A stretch of 64,000 bases of DNA from Jiangella sp. DSM 45060. Its GTDB lineage: Bacteria; Actinomycetota; Actinomycetes; Jiangellales; Jiangellaceae. Below the pieces are notes generated by a model that searched no databases, was not told the origin of the DNA, and was given only the letters and a program-made list of their open reading frames with translations. Shown one piece after another: positions 15,621 through 24,793 of the stretch. Position 1 is the stretch's first letter; the number at the start of each line of letters is the position of its first letter. The position numbers and the translations under genes were made by a program. The stretch lies in contig NZ_LT629771.1 in NCBI RefSeq assembly GCF_900105175.1, forward strand, positions 6,840,622 to 6,904,621. Direction: 5' to 3'.

Positions 15621-16904
15621 GTGAGAACCGTTTCCATAGTCGGCGGCGGCATCGGGGGACTGGTGCTGGCGCTGGAGTTGGAGCGGCACGGCATCCGGAG
15701 CCGGATCTACGAGGCCGCACCTCGCCTGCAGGCACTGGGCGTCGGGATCAACGTGCTGCCGCACGCCTCCGCGGTCCTGGCCGGGCTCGGACTCGAGGAG
15801 CAGCTCACGGACAGGGCGGTGCTGACTCGCGAGGCAGCCTTCTTCAACCGTTTCGGTCAGCACATCTTCACCGAGCCGGCCGGCAGGTGGGCGGGGCACG
15901 AGCACCCGCAGTACTCCATCCACCGCGGCGACCTGCACTCCGTCCTGGTGGACGCGGTACGGCGCCGTTGCGGGGACGACGCCATCGTGACGAACAGGCG
16001 CCTCGAGCGCGTCCGAGAGGTCGGCGACCGCGTCGAGCTCCACTTCATCGACGACAACGGTGACCCGCTCGACCCGGTCGTCGCCGAGTCCGTCGTGGGC
16101 TGCGACGGGATCCACTCGGTGATCCGCAGGACGCTGCATCCGGACGAAGGACCCGCGCGCTACTCCGGGGTGATGATGTGGCGGGGCGTGGCCGCCCACC
16201 CGCGCTTCCTGAGCGGCGCCACGATGGTCCGCGCCGGCTGGCTCCAGCCCGGCAAGCTGGTCACCTACCCCATCCGCAACGGCCTGCCCGGCGGCCTTCA
16301 ACTCGTCAACTGGGTCGCCGAGATCGAGATGCCTCGGCGGGGCGAGCGAGACTGGCAACGCCGGGGCCGGCTGACGGACTTCGCCGACCGGTTCGCCGAC
16401 TGGCGCTTCGACTGGCTCGACGTTCCGGAGCTCCTCGGGCGCTCCGAGCAGATCCTCGAGTACCCGATGGTCGACCAGGACCCGCTCCCGTTCTGGAGCC
16501 GGGGACGGCTGACCCTCCTCGGTGACGCCGCTCATCCGATGGTGCCGCGAGGCTCCAACGGCGCCGGTCAGGCCATCCTCGACGCGGCCGCCCTCGCCAG
16601 GATCCTGGCCCGGGCGGACGACCCGGCGCAGGCCTTCGCCGCCTACGAGGACGAACGGCTGCAGGTGACCGCGGCGGTGGTGCGCATGAACCGCGCCGAA
16701 CCGCCCGACGCCATCCTGCGGACCGTCTACGAGCGCAGCGGCGACGCGCCTGTGCGCGCGATGTCTGAGATCGTCACGGAGGCGGAAGCACAAGCCATCA
16801 CGGGTCGCTACCTCAAGGTCGCGACGACCCGACATCCCGCTCCGGACACGTCCGCCTCCCTGTCCGGTGCCGGTGCGCGCGAGCGGAACGAGGAGTCACG
16901 ATGA
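15621..16904 (+). CDS. FAD-dependent aromatic hydroxylase (salicylate / 3-hydroxybenzoate hydroxylase-like)
   Basis: This 427-residue group A flavin monooxygenase has the dinucleotide motif GGGIGG at residues 8-13, the GCDGIHSVIRR (DG) motif around 155-165 and the FAD-ribityl motif LLGDAAHPM near 300. Such enzymes use NAD(P)H and O2 to hydroxylate a phenolic acid. GTG at 15621 follows GGAGG. It is the first gene of the run. With gentisate genes downstream, a role in making gentisate or another ring-cleavage substrate is likely. The exact substrate cannot be told. Confidence 0.85.
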   Translation: MRTVSIVGGGIGGLVLALELERHGIRSRIYEAAPRLQALGVGINVLPHASAVLAGLGLEEQLTDRAVLTREAAFFNRFGQHIFTEPAGRWAGHEHPQYSIHRGDLHSVLVDAVRRRCGDDAIVTNRRLERVREVGDRVELHFIDDNGDPLDPVVAESVVGCDGIHSVIRRTLHPDEGPARYSGVMMWRGVAAHPRFLSGATMVRAGWLQPGKLVTYPIRNGLPGGLQLVNWVAEIEMPRRGERDWQRRGRLTDFADRFADWRFDWLDVPELLGRSEQILEYPMVDQDPLPFWSRGRLTLLGDAAHPMVPRGSNGAGQAILDAAALARILARADDPAQAFAAYEDERLQVTAAVVRMNRAEPPDAILRTVYERSGDAPVRAMSEIVTEAEAQAITGRYLKVATTRHPAPDTSASLSGAGARERNEESR

Positions 16905-18586
16905 GAACTACGGCCGGAACGGAACTCGGCAGCGCGATCGTCGCCGATCGCGAGCTCGGCGGCACGCCGGTCACCCGGCAGGTGCTCGACATCCTGGTCG
17001 CCTGGGGCGTCGCGCGGGTCTACTGCTGCCCCGGCAGCACCGAGGCCGCCATGCTGGACGCCTTCGTCGGCCGGGACGACATCGAGCTCGTCCTCGTCAG
17101 CCACGAGTCGACGGCCATCGCGGCCGCCGACGCCGAGGCACGGCTCAGCGGCGGGCCCGCCGTCGTGTATGTGCACACCAACGTCGGCCTCGCCAATGTG
17201 CTGGCCCATCTGTCCGCCGCGCGGATCGCCTACGCACCGGTGCTCATCCTGAACGGGCTCAAGCCGTCGGTGCTCGCGGGCCGTGACGGGTTCACCACGC
17301 TGCCCCATCCCGACCTGGGGCTTCGTGACCTGGTCAAGTGGGACCGGGTACCCGCCACGCCCGACTCCCTGCCGGCCGACCTGGAGCGGGCCCTGAGCAT
17401 CGCCACCGCCGAGCCGGCCGGGCCGGTCTGGCTGGGCCTGCCCCAAGAGCTGCTGGAGACGACCGACGCCGTCGATCCGCGCTACCCGCGTCCGCTGCCG
17501 GGACCGCGCCGGAGCCGTCCGTCGCGGGCGGAGCTGCGCGGCGTGGCGGACGTGCTCACCGCGGCGACCCGCGTCGTCCTCGTCTCGGGCGGGGAGGTCG
17601 CCCGTCACGGCGCGAGCGATCTCATGGTCACCCTGGCCGAGCGGCTCGACGCGACGGTGCTCCATGAGGACCGCCGCGGGTTCGAGCGCTCCAGCTATCC
17701 CACGCAGCACCCCGCCTTCCAGGGCAGCTATGACGTGCGCCATCCTGCGGTCGCGAACGCCGACCTGGTCGTCTTCGCCGGATGCCAGGTCTTCCGGGAG
17801 TTCGACGTCAACGGCGCTCCGGCGTTGCCCACCACGGCGACGGTGGTCCACGTCCACGTCGACCCGAGCCGCATCGGCCGGCTGCATCAGGTCGACCACG
17901 CCCTGGTCGGGCACACCGGTGAGGTGGTGCGGGACCTCCTCGACGCGCTCGGCCCGCGGCCGGCCACGACACCGGCTCGGGCGCCGACGCCGGCGAGTGG
18001 CGCCGGCCCTTCGCTGAGCCCGCACGGCTCACCCGCGCACCACGGTCTCGCCGGCTGGGTGAGCTCCGTGGCCGAAGCCCTCACCGGCGAGGAGAACTAC
18101 GTCGTCGACGCGACGACGGCCGGCCCGGCCCTGCTCGGAGCCCTTCCCCAGACCCGGCCCGACCAGGTCCTGACCACCTCCTCCGGCTCGCTCGGGTGGG
18201 GTCTGGGCGCGGCGATCGGCGTCGCGCTGGCGCAGCCGGAGCGCCGGGTTCTGGCATTCCTGGGCGACGGCGTCTTCCAGTTCGGGCTGGCCGCGTTGTG
18301 GACGGCGCAGCGGTATCGAGCCCAGGTCACCTTCGTGGTCCTGAACAACGAGGCGTTCGCGGCGGTGGGCCTCGCTCTCGGGCGGTTCGGGGGCGAGGCG
18401 GTACGTCGCGGCGACTGGCTGGGCACGGACCTGAGTGGGCCGCACCTCGCCCAGATCGCGGGCGGGTTCGGGCTGCCCAGCGAACGGGTCCTGACGCCGG
18501 ACGGGGTGGCGGCCGCGATCGAACGCGGCTCGCGCTCGCGTGGGCCGTCACTGGTGGAACTGATGACCTCGGCAAGGGAGGAATGA
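16901..18586 (+). CDS. ThDP-dependent 2-oxoacid decarboxylase, benzoylformate decarboxylase-like
   Basis: This 561-residue protein has the three-domain ThDP architecture: Pyr domain with catalytic E69 (SHESTA), middle domain about 190-340, and PP domain with G455-D456-G457 and the downstream NN of the Mg/ThDP motif. Ser46 (CPGSTE) and His92 (YVHTNVG) sit where benzoylformate decarboxylase has its active-site S26 and H70. KWDRVP resembles its KWSYEP. The partner H281 region reads FREFDVNG without an obvious His. It overlaps the previous gene by ATGA. It may decarboxylate an aryl-glyoxylate to an aldehyde; other ThDP chemistry is possible. Confidence 0.75.
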   Translation: MRTTAGTELGSAIVADRELGGTPVTRQVLDILVAWGVARVYCCPGSTEAAMLDAFVGRDDIELVLVSHESTAIAAADAEARLSGGPAVVYVHTNVGLANVLAHLSAARIAYAPVLILNGLKPSVLAGRDGFTTLPHPDLGLRDLVKWDRVPATPDSLPADLERALSIATAEPAGPVWLGLPQELLETTDAVDPRYPRPLPGPRRSRPSRAELRGVADVLTAATRVVLVSGGEVARHGASDLMVTLAERLDATVLHEDRRGFERSSYPTQHPAFQGSYDVRHPAVANADLVVFAGCQVFREFDVNGAPALPTTATVVHVHVDPSRIGRLHQVDHALVGHTGEVVRDLLDALGPRPATTPARAPTPASGAGPSLSPHGSPAHHGLAGWVSSVAEALTGEENYVVDATTAGPALLGALPQTRPDQVLTTSSGSLGWGLGAAIGVALAQPERRVLAFLGDGVFQFGLAALWTAQRYRAQVTFVVLNNEAFAAVGLALGRFGGEAVRRGDWLGTDLSGPHLAQIAGGFGLPSERVLTPDGVAAAIERGSRSRGPSLVELMTSAREE

Positions 18587-20475
18587 TGCTGGGCAGGCTG
18601 CGGGAGCCCTCCACCGGTCCCTTCTCGAGCCGACGGTCGATGCTGCTCCTGACCGTGGTCGCCTTCTTCCTGTTCGCGATGCCCGTCGTCATGCTTGCCG
18701 TCGGCGCGATCCGAGACGCCACTCCGGGCCGGCCCGCGCAGTGGTCGTTCGACGCCTTCCGCCGCGCCTACGGCGACGCCGGCACGTACTCGGTGCTCGG
18801 CGACTCGGTGCTGCTGGCCCTGGGCGTCATGGTCATCTCCACCGTCACCGGGCTGTTGCTCGCCTTCATCGTCGCCAGGACGGACACCCCGCTGCGGCGG
18901 TTGGTCACACCGTCGATGATGCTGGTCATCGCCCTCCCGCCGCTGTTCTACGGAATCAGCTGGGCGATGCTGGGCAACCCGCGCATCGGCACGATCAACA
19001 GCTTCTGGCAGGACCTCACCGGCGCCGAGACGCCACTGTGGGACACCTACAGCTGGAGCGGCATCGTCGTCGTCACCTCGCTGAAGTCGACCGCGTTCGC
19101 CTACTTCGTCCTGCTCGGTCCGCTGATGGCCATGAACCGCAGCCTGGAAGAGGCCTCGCGGGTCTTCGGCGCCGGTCGCCTGCGCACCTTCCTCCGTGTC
19201 GACGTCCCCCTGCTCGGGCCGTCCCTGCTGGGCGTGTGCATCCTCAGCTTCGTCGCGGGCCTCGAGTTCTTCGACGTGCCACTGCTGCTCGGCACGCCTG
19301 CCGGCATCGACGTGTTCGCCACCGAGATCTTCAGCCAGATCCGGGACCGGACGCCGGCGGACTACGGCGCCGCGGGAGCGCTGTCGCTGCTGCTCGCCGT
19401 CGTGGTGGTCGTCCTCGTCGTGGTCCAGTGGCGGATCCTGGGCAGCCGCGACTTCACCACCGTCACCGGGAAGAACGACCGCACCGACCGCTGGTCGATC
19501 GGCCCTTGGCGCTGGGCGGGCACGCTGCTCATCGTCGGCTACATCACCCTCGCCGTGGCACTGCCCATGGCCCAGTTGGTCGCGGGCAGCTTCCAGCCGT
19601 ACCTCGGCGGCGGGGTGTACTCGACGATCAACTATCAGTTGCTGTTCAGCGAGCCGACCACGACGGCGGCGCTGCGCACCACGGCGATCGTGGCCGTCGT
19701 GGGCGGTCTGTGCGCCATTCTGATGACCCTGCTGATCAGCTACGCGATCACGCACAGCCGCAGTCGCCTGCGCAGGGCGCTGGAGGTGATGACCTGGCTC
19801 CCGTTCGCCATGCCGGGCATCATCCTCGCGCTGGGCATCGCCTGGCTGTTCGTGAGCATCCCCGGGCTGCGCAGCCTGTACGGCTCGCTGGGCATCGTCG
19901 TGATCGGCCTCATGATCTCGGCCGTGCCGCTGGCCACGCGCGCGGTGCAGCCGGCGCTGCGCCAGGTGGGCCGTGAGCTCGAGGAGTCCGCTCGGGTCAG
20001 CGGCGCCCGCCCGGTACGGATGTTCTTCAGCATCGTGGTTCCCCTGATCGCTCCGAGCCTTCTGGCCGGGTGGTTCCTGGTCGCGATCCTGGTCTCGGGG
20101 AACCTCACCATCCCGATGCTGTTGTCGACGACCGACAGCGCGACCGTTCCCCTGGTCGTCTACAACCTGCACAGCCAGGGCGAGACCTCCCAGGCAGCAG
20201 CCCTGTTCGTCATCCTGCTCGGCGCCCTGCTGGTGCTGTTCGTCGTCGGCAGCCTGACGGTCCGGGTGATCAGCCGGTCGAATCGCCGGCGCCGTGATCG
20301 CTCCGGACCCGATGCGCCGAGCGCCGATCAGGTTCCCATGACGCGGACGATTCCCGTCGCGTCTGAGGCTGTCCGTAGCGCGTCGGAGGCCGATGTGGCC
20401 GCCGAGCCGTCAGCCGCCGTCCCCGGTGGACTCCCCACCGTCGTGAAGTCAGCGGGTTCCAGGAGAGAGCCATGA
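18586..20475 (+). CDS. Fused ABC importer permease (Fe3+/AfuB type)
   Basis: This 629-residue integral membrane protein consists of two tandem BPD-type permease domains with about twelve membrane segments. Each has an EAA loop: SLEEASRVFGAGRLRTFLRV and ELEESARVSGARPVRMFFSI. This doubled layout is typical of iron-type (AfuB/FbpB) and some organic-acid importers. ATGATG allows a start at 18583 or 18586; the latter leaves four bases after GGGAGG. It forms one transporter with the binding protein at 20472 and ATPase at 23645. In this operon the cargo is more likely an aromatic acid than iron. Confidence 0.85.
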   Translation: MLGRLREPSTGPFSSRRSMLLLTVVAFFLFAMPVVMLAVGAIRDATPGRPAQWSFDAFRRAYGDAGTYSVLGDSVLLALGVMVISTVTGLLLAFIVARTDTPLRRLVTPSMMLVIALPPLFYGISWAMLGNPRIGTINSFWQDLTGAETPLWDTYSWSGIVVVTSLKSTAFAYFVLLGPLMAMNRSLEEASRVFGAGRLRTFLRVDVPLLGPSLLGVCILSFVAGLEFFDVPLLLGTPAGIDVFATEIFSQIRDRTPADYGAAGALSLLLAVVVVVLVVVQWRILGSRDFTTVTGKNDRTDRWSIGPWRWAGTLLIVGYITLAVALPMAQLVAGSFQPYLGGGVYSTINYQLLFSEPTTTAALRTTAIVAVVGGLCAILMTLLISYAITHSRSRLRRALEVMTWLPFAMPGIILALGIAWLFVSIPGLRSLYGSLGIVVIGLMISAVPLATRAVQPALRQVGRELEESARVSGARPVRMFFSIVVPLIAPSLLAGWFLVAILVSGNLTIPMLLSTTDSATVPLVVYNLHSQGETSQAAALFVILLGALLVLFVVGSLTVRVISRSNRRRRDRSGPDAPSADQVPMTRTIPVASEAVRSASEADVAAEPSAAVPGGLPTVVKSAGSRREP

Positions 20476-21581
20476 AGCGTTCCACCACAGCAGTGTTTGC
20501 CGGCGTCGTGTTGGCGGGCCTCGCCGCGTGCGGCACGCCCGACGAGAGCGCGGTGGCGCCCGAACCGACCGGGGTCGCCGACGAGGTCGAGGCTCTGGGC
20601 AGCCAGGAGGTCGTCGACGAGATGGATCGGCTCTACCAGGCGGCTCAGGACGCCGGTGAAGACCGCGTCACCATCTACGGCGCCGGCGAGAACGACCGCG
20701 GACCCGTGTACGAGGTCTTCATGGCGCGCTACCCGGGCATCCAGGTGAGTGGCGAGCACCTGACCGGGCCGGACTTCGACAGCAAGATCAGCAACGAGTT
20801 CGCCAGCGGTCAGCACGTGGGCGACCTCGTCCAGGGCGGCGACACCTCCGTCGCGGGCCATATCGAGGAGGGCAAGTACGTGCCGTACACGCCTCTCACG
20901 GCCGAGGGGCTGGACCCCCGCTGGACCGAACCCACCAACACCGTCCACGCCGCGGCCGCACTGCCGTTCGGCATCGGCTACAACACCAACGCCGTCGACT
21001 CCGGCGACGCCCCGCAGACGTGGGACGAGCTCAAGGACGAGACGTGGCGGGGCCGGATCGTGATGGACGATCCGACGGTGTCGGGTTCCTCGCTGTCGGC
21101 CTTCCGAGCGCTGCTCGCCGACGAGCGCTTCGGCCAGGAGTACCTGAACGCCATGGCCTCGCAGGAGCCGCACAACGAGAACGGATCCCAGAACACCGGT
21201 GCGGCCGTGGCCAGTGGCGAGTTCGACATCGCGGGCTACTACCCCTACAGCTTCTTCATCCGCGAGTCCGCGAAGGGAGCCCCGATGGGGTTCGTGTTCC
21301 CCACGGAGGGCGGCTCGTACGTGTCCGGGCACTACCTCGGCCTGATCGACGGCGCTCCCAACCCCAACGCCGCCAAGCTGCTGATGAACTGGCTGTTCAC
21401 TCCGGAGGGCCAGCAGGCCCTGGCCGCGGTCGGCTACTACCCGACGATGCCGGACAGCGACGGGCCCGCGGACTTCCCGCCGATGCGTGACCTCGACCTG
21501 ATCCGGAGCACGCCGCTGGAGACCGTGGCGAGCGAGACGCAACAGGCACTCGAGACGATCCAGGAGGTCTGGCCGAAGTGA
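20472..21581 (+). CDS. ABC importer substrate-binding lipoprotein (AfuA type)
   Basis: This 369-residue lipoprotein has a signal peptide ending in the lipobox LAAC (Cys20), then a type II periplasmic-binding fold: VTIYGAGENDRGPVYEVF, then PFGIGYNTNAV, then TWDELKDETWRGRIVMDDP. The length fits the family of iron/organic-acid binding proteins. It overlaps the permease gene by ATGA. It is anchored outside the membrane and should deliver the substrate of the operon. Confidence 0.87.
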   Translation: MKRSTTAVFAGVVLAGLAACGTPDESAVAPEPTGVADEVEALGSQEVVDEMDRLYQAAQDAGEDRVTIYGAGENDRGPVYEVFMARYPGIQVSGEHLTGPDFDSKISNEFASGQHVGDLVQGGDTSVAGHIEEGKYVPYTPLTAEGLDPRWTEPTNTVHAAAALPFGIGYNTNAVDSGDAPQTWDELKDETWRGRIVMDDPTVSGSSLSAFRALLADERFGQEYLNAMASQEPHNENGSQNTGAAVASGEFDIAGYYPYSFFIRESAKGAPMGFVFPTEGGSYVSGHYLGLIDGAPNPNAAKLLMNWLFTPEGQQALAAVGYYPTMPDSDGPADFPPMRDLDLIRSTPLETVASETQQALETIQEVWPK

Positions 21582-22636
21582 ACGCGCCGAGCAAGATCGA
21601 CTGTCACGGCCACGTGTCGGCCCCGGCGGAGCTGTACGCCTACAAGGCGGGACTGCTCTCCCACCGCGGGGCGCACGGGCGGGGCAGACCGCACATCAGC
21701 GATGACCAGATCGCCGCCGCGCTGCGGGCGCCGAATCCCAGCTTCGGGAACGTCTCCCACCTCGACCATCTCGACGAGGCCGGCATCGACCTGCAGCTGA
21801 TCTCGCCGCGGCCGTTCCAGATGATGCACAGCGAGACTCCGGCCAAGCTCGTCGAATGGTTCACCGAGAGCACCAACGACGTCATCGCCCGGGTTTGCGC
21901 GAGTGAGCCCGGACGTTTCCAGGGCATCGCCGGCCTGCCGCAGAGCATGGAACTCGCCCCGGAGACCTGGGCCGCCGAACTCCGGCGCTGCGTCACCGAC
22001 CTCGGCTTCGTCGGCGCGGTGCTGAACCCCGACCCGTACGAGGGGACGGCGGTGCCGCCCGCGCTCGGAGATCGGTTCTGGTACCCGCTCTACGAGGTTC
22101 TCTGCGAGCTCGATGTTCCGGCGTTCATCCACTCTGCCGCCTGTCGGCCGCCGGCCCGGGAGAGCTACTCGTTGCACTTCATCCAGGAGGAGACGCAGGC
22201 GGTCATCGGCCTGCTCCAGTCGCAGGTGTTCCAGGACTTCCCCGACCTCAAGATCGTCGTCTCGCATGGTGGCGGGGCCGTTCCCTACCAACGCGGCCGG
22301 TTCCGCCCCGGACCGATCCGCCGCGCGGGCGCGGCGTCGTTCGACGAACAGCTGCGCAAGCTGTGGTACGACACCTGCCTCTACACGCAGGACTCGATCG
22401 AGCTGCTGCTGCGCTCGGTCGGAGTCGACCGATGCCTGTTCGGCACCGAGAAGCCGGGCACCGGTTCTGTGCGCGACCCCGAAACCGGCCGGTGGATCGA
22501 CGACATCCATCATCTCGTCGACGCGATCGACTGGCTCGACGACCATCAGCGCCAGGCCCTCTACCGCGACAACACCGTGGAGTTGTTCAAGCTCGACCTG
22601 GCCGGCGCCGACAGCGAAGGAGCCACCCGTGGCTGA
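21578..22636 (+). CDS. 4-Oxalomesaconate hydratase-like amidohydrolase (LigJ type)
   Basis: This 352-residue amidohydrolase-2 protein closely follows LigJ of the protocatechuate 4,5-cleavage / gallate pathway: IDCHGH metal motif (H10, H12), NPDPYEGTAVPPALGDRFWY, a metal His in IVVSHGGGAVPYQRGRFR, YDTCLYTQDSIELLL and FGTEKPG-x-G-x-VRDPETG. LigJ hydrates 4-oxalomesaconate to 4-carboxy-4-hydroxy-2-oxoadipate. The neighbours are a LigB-type dioxygenase and RraA/aldolase proteins, which are exactly the steps before and after. It overlaps the binding-protein gene by ATGA (GTGAA context). Orthology is inferred from motifs only. Confidence 0.8.
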   Translation: MNAPSKIDCHGHVSAPAELYAYKAGLLSHRGAHGRGRPHISDDQIAAALRAPNPSFGNVSHLDHLDEAGIDLQLISPRPFQMMHSETPAKLVEWFTESTNDVIARVCASEPGRFQGIAGLPQSMELAPETWAAELRRCVTDLGFVGAVLNPDPYEGTAVPPALGDRFWYPLYEVLCELDVPAFIHSAACRPPARESYSLHFIQEETQAVIGLLQSQVFQDFPDLKIVVSHGGGAVPYQRGRFRPGPIRRAGAASFDEQLRKLWYDTCLYTQDSIELLLRSVGVDRCLFGTEKPGTGSVRDPETGRWIDDIHHLVDAIDWLDDHQRQALYRDNTVELFKLDLAGADSEGATRG

Positions 22637-23648
22637 ACTCGTGCTGGGCATCGGCACCTCCCACGGGCCGATGCTGAACACGCCGCCGGAGCAGTGGGGC
22701 GCTCGTCGACCAGCCGACGAGGCCAATCCCGCGCTGATCTTCCGCGGCGAGGCGCACACCTACCCGGAGCTGGCCCAGGCGCGCGGAAACGCCTTCGCCG
22801 ACCACTGCAGCGAGGAGGTGTGGCGGGCCAAGCACGCCGCCTGCCGAGCCGCCATCACCGCGCTGGGCGCGCTGGTCGACGACGCCCGTCTCGACGCCCT
22901 GGTCGTGGTGAGCAGCGACCACAAGGAGGTCTTCGGCGACGACCTTCTCCCGCAGTTCGCCGTCTACTGGGGCGAATCGATGGACCACGTGCCGTACAGC
23001 CAGGAACAACTGGACGGCATGGGCCCTGGGCTGGCGGTGGCCGAGATCGCGAATCAGCCGGACACCCACACCCTGCGCCGCGGGCATCCCGAGCTCGCCC
23101 TGCAGCTGGTTCGGCACACCTCACGGGCCGGGTTCGACCCGGCGGCGTCCCAGCGCCTCCCCGGCGGGAAGTGGGACAACCACGGGATTCCGCACGGGTG
23201 GGGATTCGTGTTCCAGCAGATCCTGGGCGGCGGTCCGGACCTGCTGCCGGTGGTGCCGGTCTTCGTCAACACCTTCTACAGCCCGAACCCGCCATCGGCG
23301 GCCCGCTGCCTGGACTTCGGCGCGGCCGTCGGCGAGGCCATCGCGCAGTTCCCGTCCGATCTGCGCGTCGGGCTGGTCGCATCCGGCGGCCTCAGTCACA
23401 TGGTGGTCGACGAGGATCTCGATCGCGCGACCCTCGACGCCTTCGCCGGCGGCGACCACGAACCCCTGCGGGACCTGCCGGACGCGGTACTGCGGTCCGG
23501 CTCCTCCGAGATCCGCAACTGGCTGGTCGTCGCGGAGGCCATGCGATCGACGGGCGCCACCGCCACGGTGCTCGACTACCAGCCCTGCTACCGCAGCCCG
23601 GCCGGTACTGGTTGCGGGATGGCCTTCGCGGCCTGGGAGCCGGCATGA
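22629..23648 (+). CDS. Class III extradiol ring-cleavage dioxygenase (LigB superfamily)
   Basis: This 339-residue LigB-fold protein has the N-terminal iron His motif GIGTSHGPML (H12), a mid-chain WDNHGIPHGWGF segment and the second conserved VASGGLSHMVVDEDLD block. Such Fe(II) enzymes cleave gallate or protocatechuate at the 4,5 bond. With LigJ-like and RraA-like partners, the expected product chain is oxalomesaconate, then 4-carboxy-4-hydroxy-2-oxoadipate, then pyruvate plus oxaloacetate. No separate alpha (LigA) subunit gene is seen. The start is GTG at 22629 after GAAGGAG, overlapping the previous gene by eight bases. Confidence 0.8.
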   Translation: MAELVLGIGTSHGPMLNTPPEQWGARRPADEANPALIFRGEAHTYPELAQARGNAFADHCSEEVWRAKHAACRAAITALGALVDDARLDALVVVSSDHKEVFGDDLLPQFAVYWGESMDHVPYSQEQLDGMGPGLAVAEIANQPDTHTLRRGHPELALQLVRHTSRAGFDPAASQRLPGGKWDNHGIPHGWGFVFQQILGGGPDLLPVVPVFVNTFYSPNPPSAARCLDFGAAVGEAIAQFPSDLRVGLVASGGLSHMVVDEDLDRATLDAFAGGDHEPLRDLPDAVLRSGSSEIRNWLVVAEAMRSTGATATVLDYQPCYRSPAGTGCGMAFAAWEPA

Positions 23649-24793
23649 AGAGCATCGCCATCAACGCGCTGACCAAGACGTACTCCGCCGGGGCCGCCCC
23701 GGCGGTGGACCGGCTCGACCTGGACGTCGCGCCCGGGGAGTTCCTCACCCTGCTCGGCCCCAGCGGGTGCGGGAAGACCACCACGTTGCGCTGCATCGCG
23801 GGGCTGGAGGCGCCCACCCACGGGTCCGTCCGGATCGGCGATCAGTTGATCGCGGCCCCCGCCGACGGCGTCTTCGTCCCGCCGGAGCGGCGTGGCGTGG
23901 GCATGGTCTTCCAGAGCTATGCCCTGTGGCCGCACATGAGCGTGTTCGGCAACGTCGCCTATCCGCTGAAGATGGCCAGGACACCGCGTGCGGAGATCGG
24001 GTGGGCGGTCGACGAAGCCCTCACCCGGGTGGGTCTGGGCGGGCTGCACACCAAGAACGTCTCGGCGCTGTCCGGCGGGCAGCAGCAGCGGGTCGCCCTG
24101 GCCCGTGCCATGGTCGGCCGGCCCGACGTCATGCTGTACGACGAACCGCTGTCCAATCTCGACGCCAAACTGCGCTTCGCGATGCGCGACCACATCAGGT
24201 CAGTGCACAACTCCCTCGGCACCACCTCGGTCTACGTCACCCACGACCAGGAGGAGGCGGTCGCGCTGTCCGACCGCATCATCGTGATGCGGGCCGGCCG
24301 GATCGAGCAGGTCGACACCCCGCGCGACCTCTACACCAGGCCGAAGTCGACGTTCGTCGCCGATTTCATGGGATTCCAGAACATCCTGCCCGCCACGGTG
24401 GAGTCGCGAGACGGGGACCACTGCCACGTTCGTCTCGACCACTGCCCCGACGTCGTGCGCTCGGCCTACCCCGCGCCGGCCGATGGCCGGGTGAGTGTGG
24501 CGTTTCGCGCCCAGCACCTGCGGTTCAGCCAGCCGGACGCGCGCTGCATGGCTGTCAACGGAGTGGTGACGAAGGCCACCGACTGGGGCAGCGCCCTGCG
24601 ACTGCAGATCGACGTCGGCGGCCATGTCGTCAAGGCGATCGTCGACGAAGAGCAGTTGGTCAGCCAATCGCTGTCGATGCGGCCAGGAGATCCCGTGACG
24701 TTCTATGTCCGGCCCGAACACGTCATCGTCCTCGCGAGCCGGCGCGACGACCACGACGATGCCGGTCTCGAGCAGGCCGGGGAGGGCGCATGA
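23645..24793 (+). CDS. ABC importer ATPase (FbpC/PotA type)
   Basis: This 382-residue ATPase has Walker A GPSGCGKTT, Q-loop FQSYALWPH, signature LSGGQQQR, Walker B VMLYDEP and switch VTHDQEEA, then a TOBE-like C-terminal domain from about 240. It completes the importer with the permease and lipoprotein encoded 2-5 kb upstream, although two catabolic genes lie between them. It overlaps the dioxygenase stop by ATGA. Confidence 0.9.
   Translation: MKSIAINALTKTYSAGAAPAVDRLDLDVAPGEFLTLLGPSGCGKTTTLRCIAGLEAPTHGSVRIGDQLIAAPADGVFVPPERRGVGMVFQSYALWPHMSVFGNVAYPLKMARTPRAEIGWAVDEALTRVGLGGLHTKNVSALSGGQQQRVALARAMVGRPDVMLYDEPLSNLDAKLRFAMRDHIRSVHNSLGTTSVYVTHDQEEAVALSDRIIVMRAGRIEQVDTPRDLYTRPKSTFVADFMGFQNILPATVESRDGDHCHVRLDHCPDVVRSAYPAPADGRVSVAFRAQHLRFSQPDARCMAVNGVVTKATDWGSALRLQIDVGGHVVKAIVDEEQLVSQSLSMRPGDPVTFYVRPEHVIVLASRRDDHDDAGLEQAGEGA

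Noticed and set aside
14694..16835. 713-codon open frame on the minus strand
   Set aside because: It lies antisense to the LysR end, IclR gene and FAD hydroxylase; its composition is Arg/Gly/His-rich with no domain. Typical GC-rich shadow.
18097..20172. 691-codon minus-strand open frame
   Set aside because: Antisense to the ThDP enzyme and permease genes, strongly biased to D, H, Q and R repeats, no start signal.
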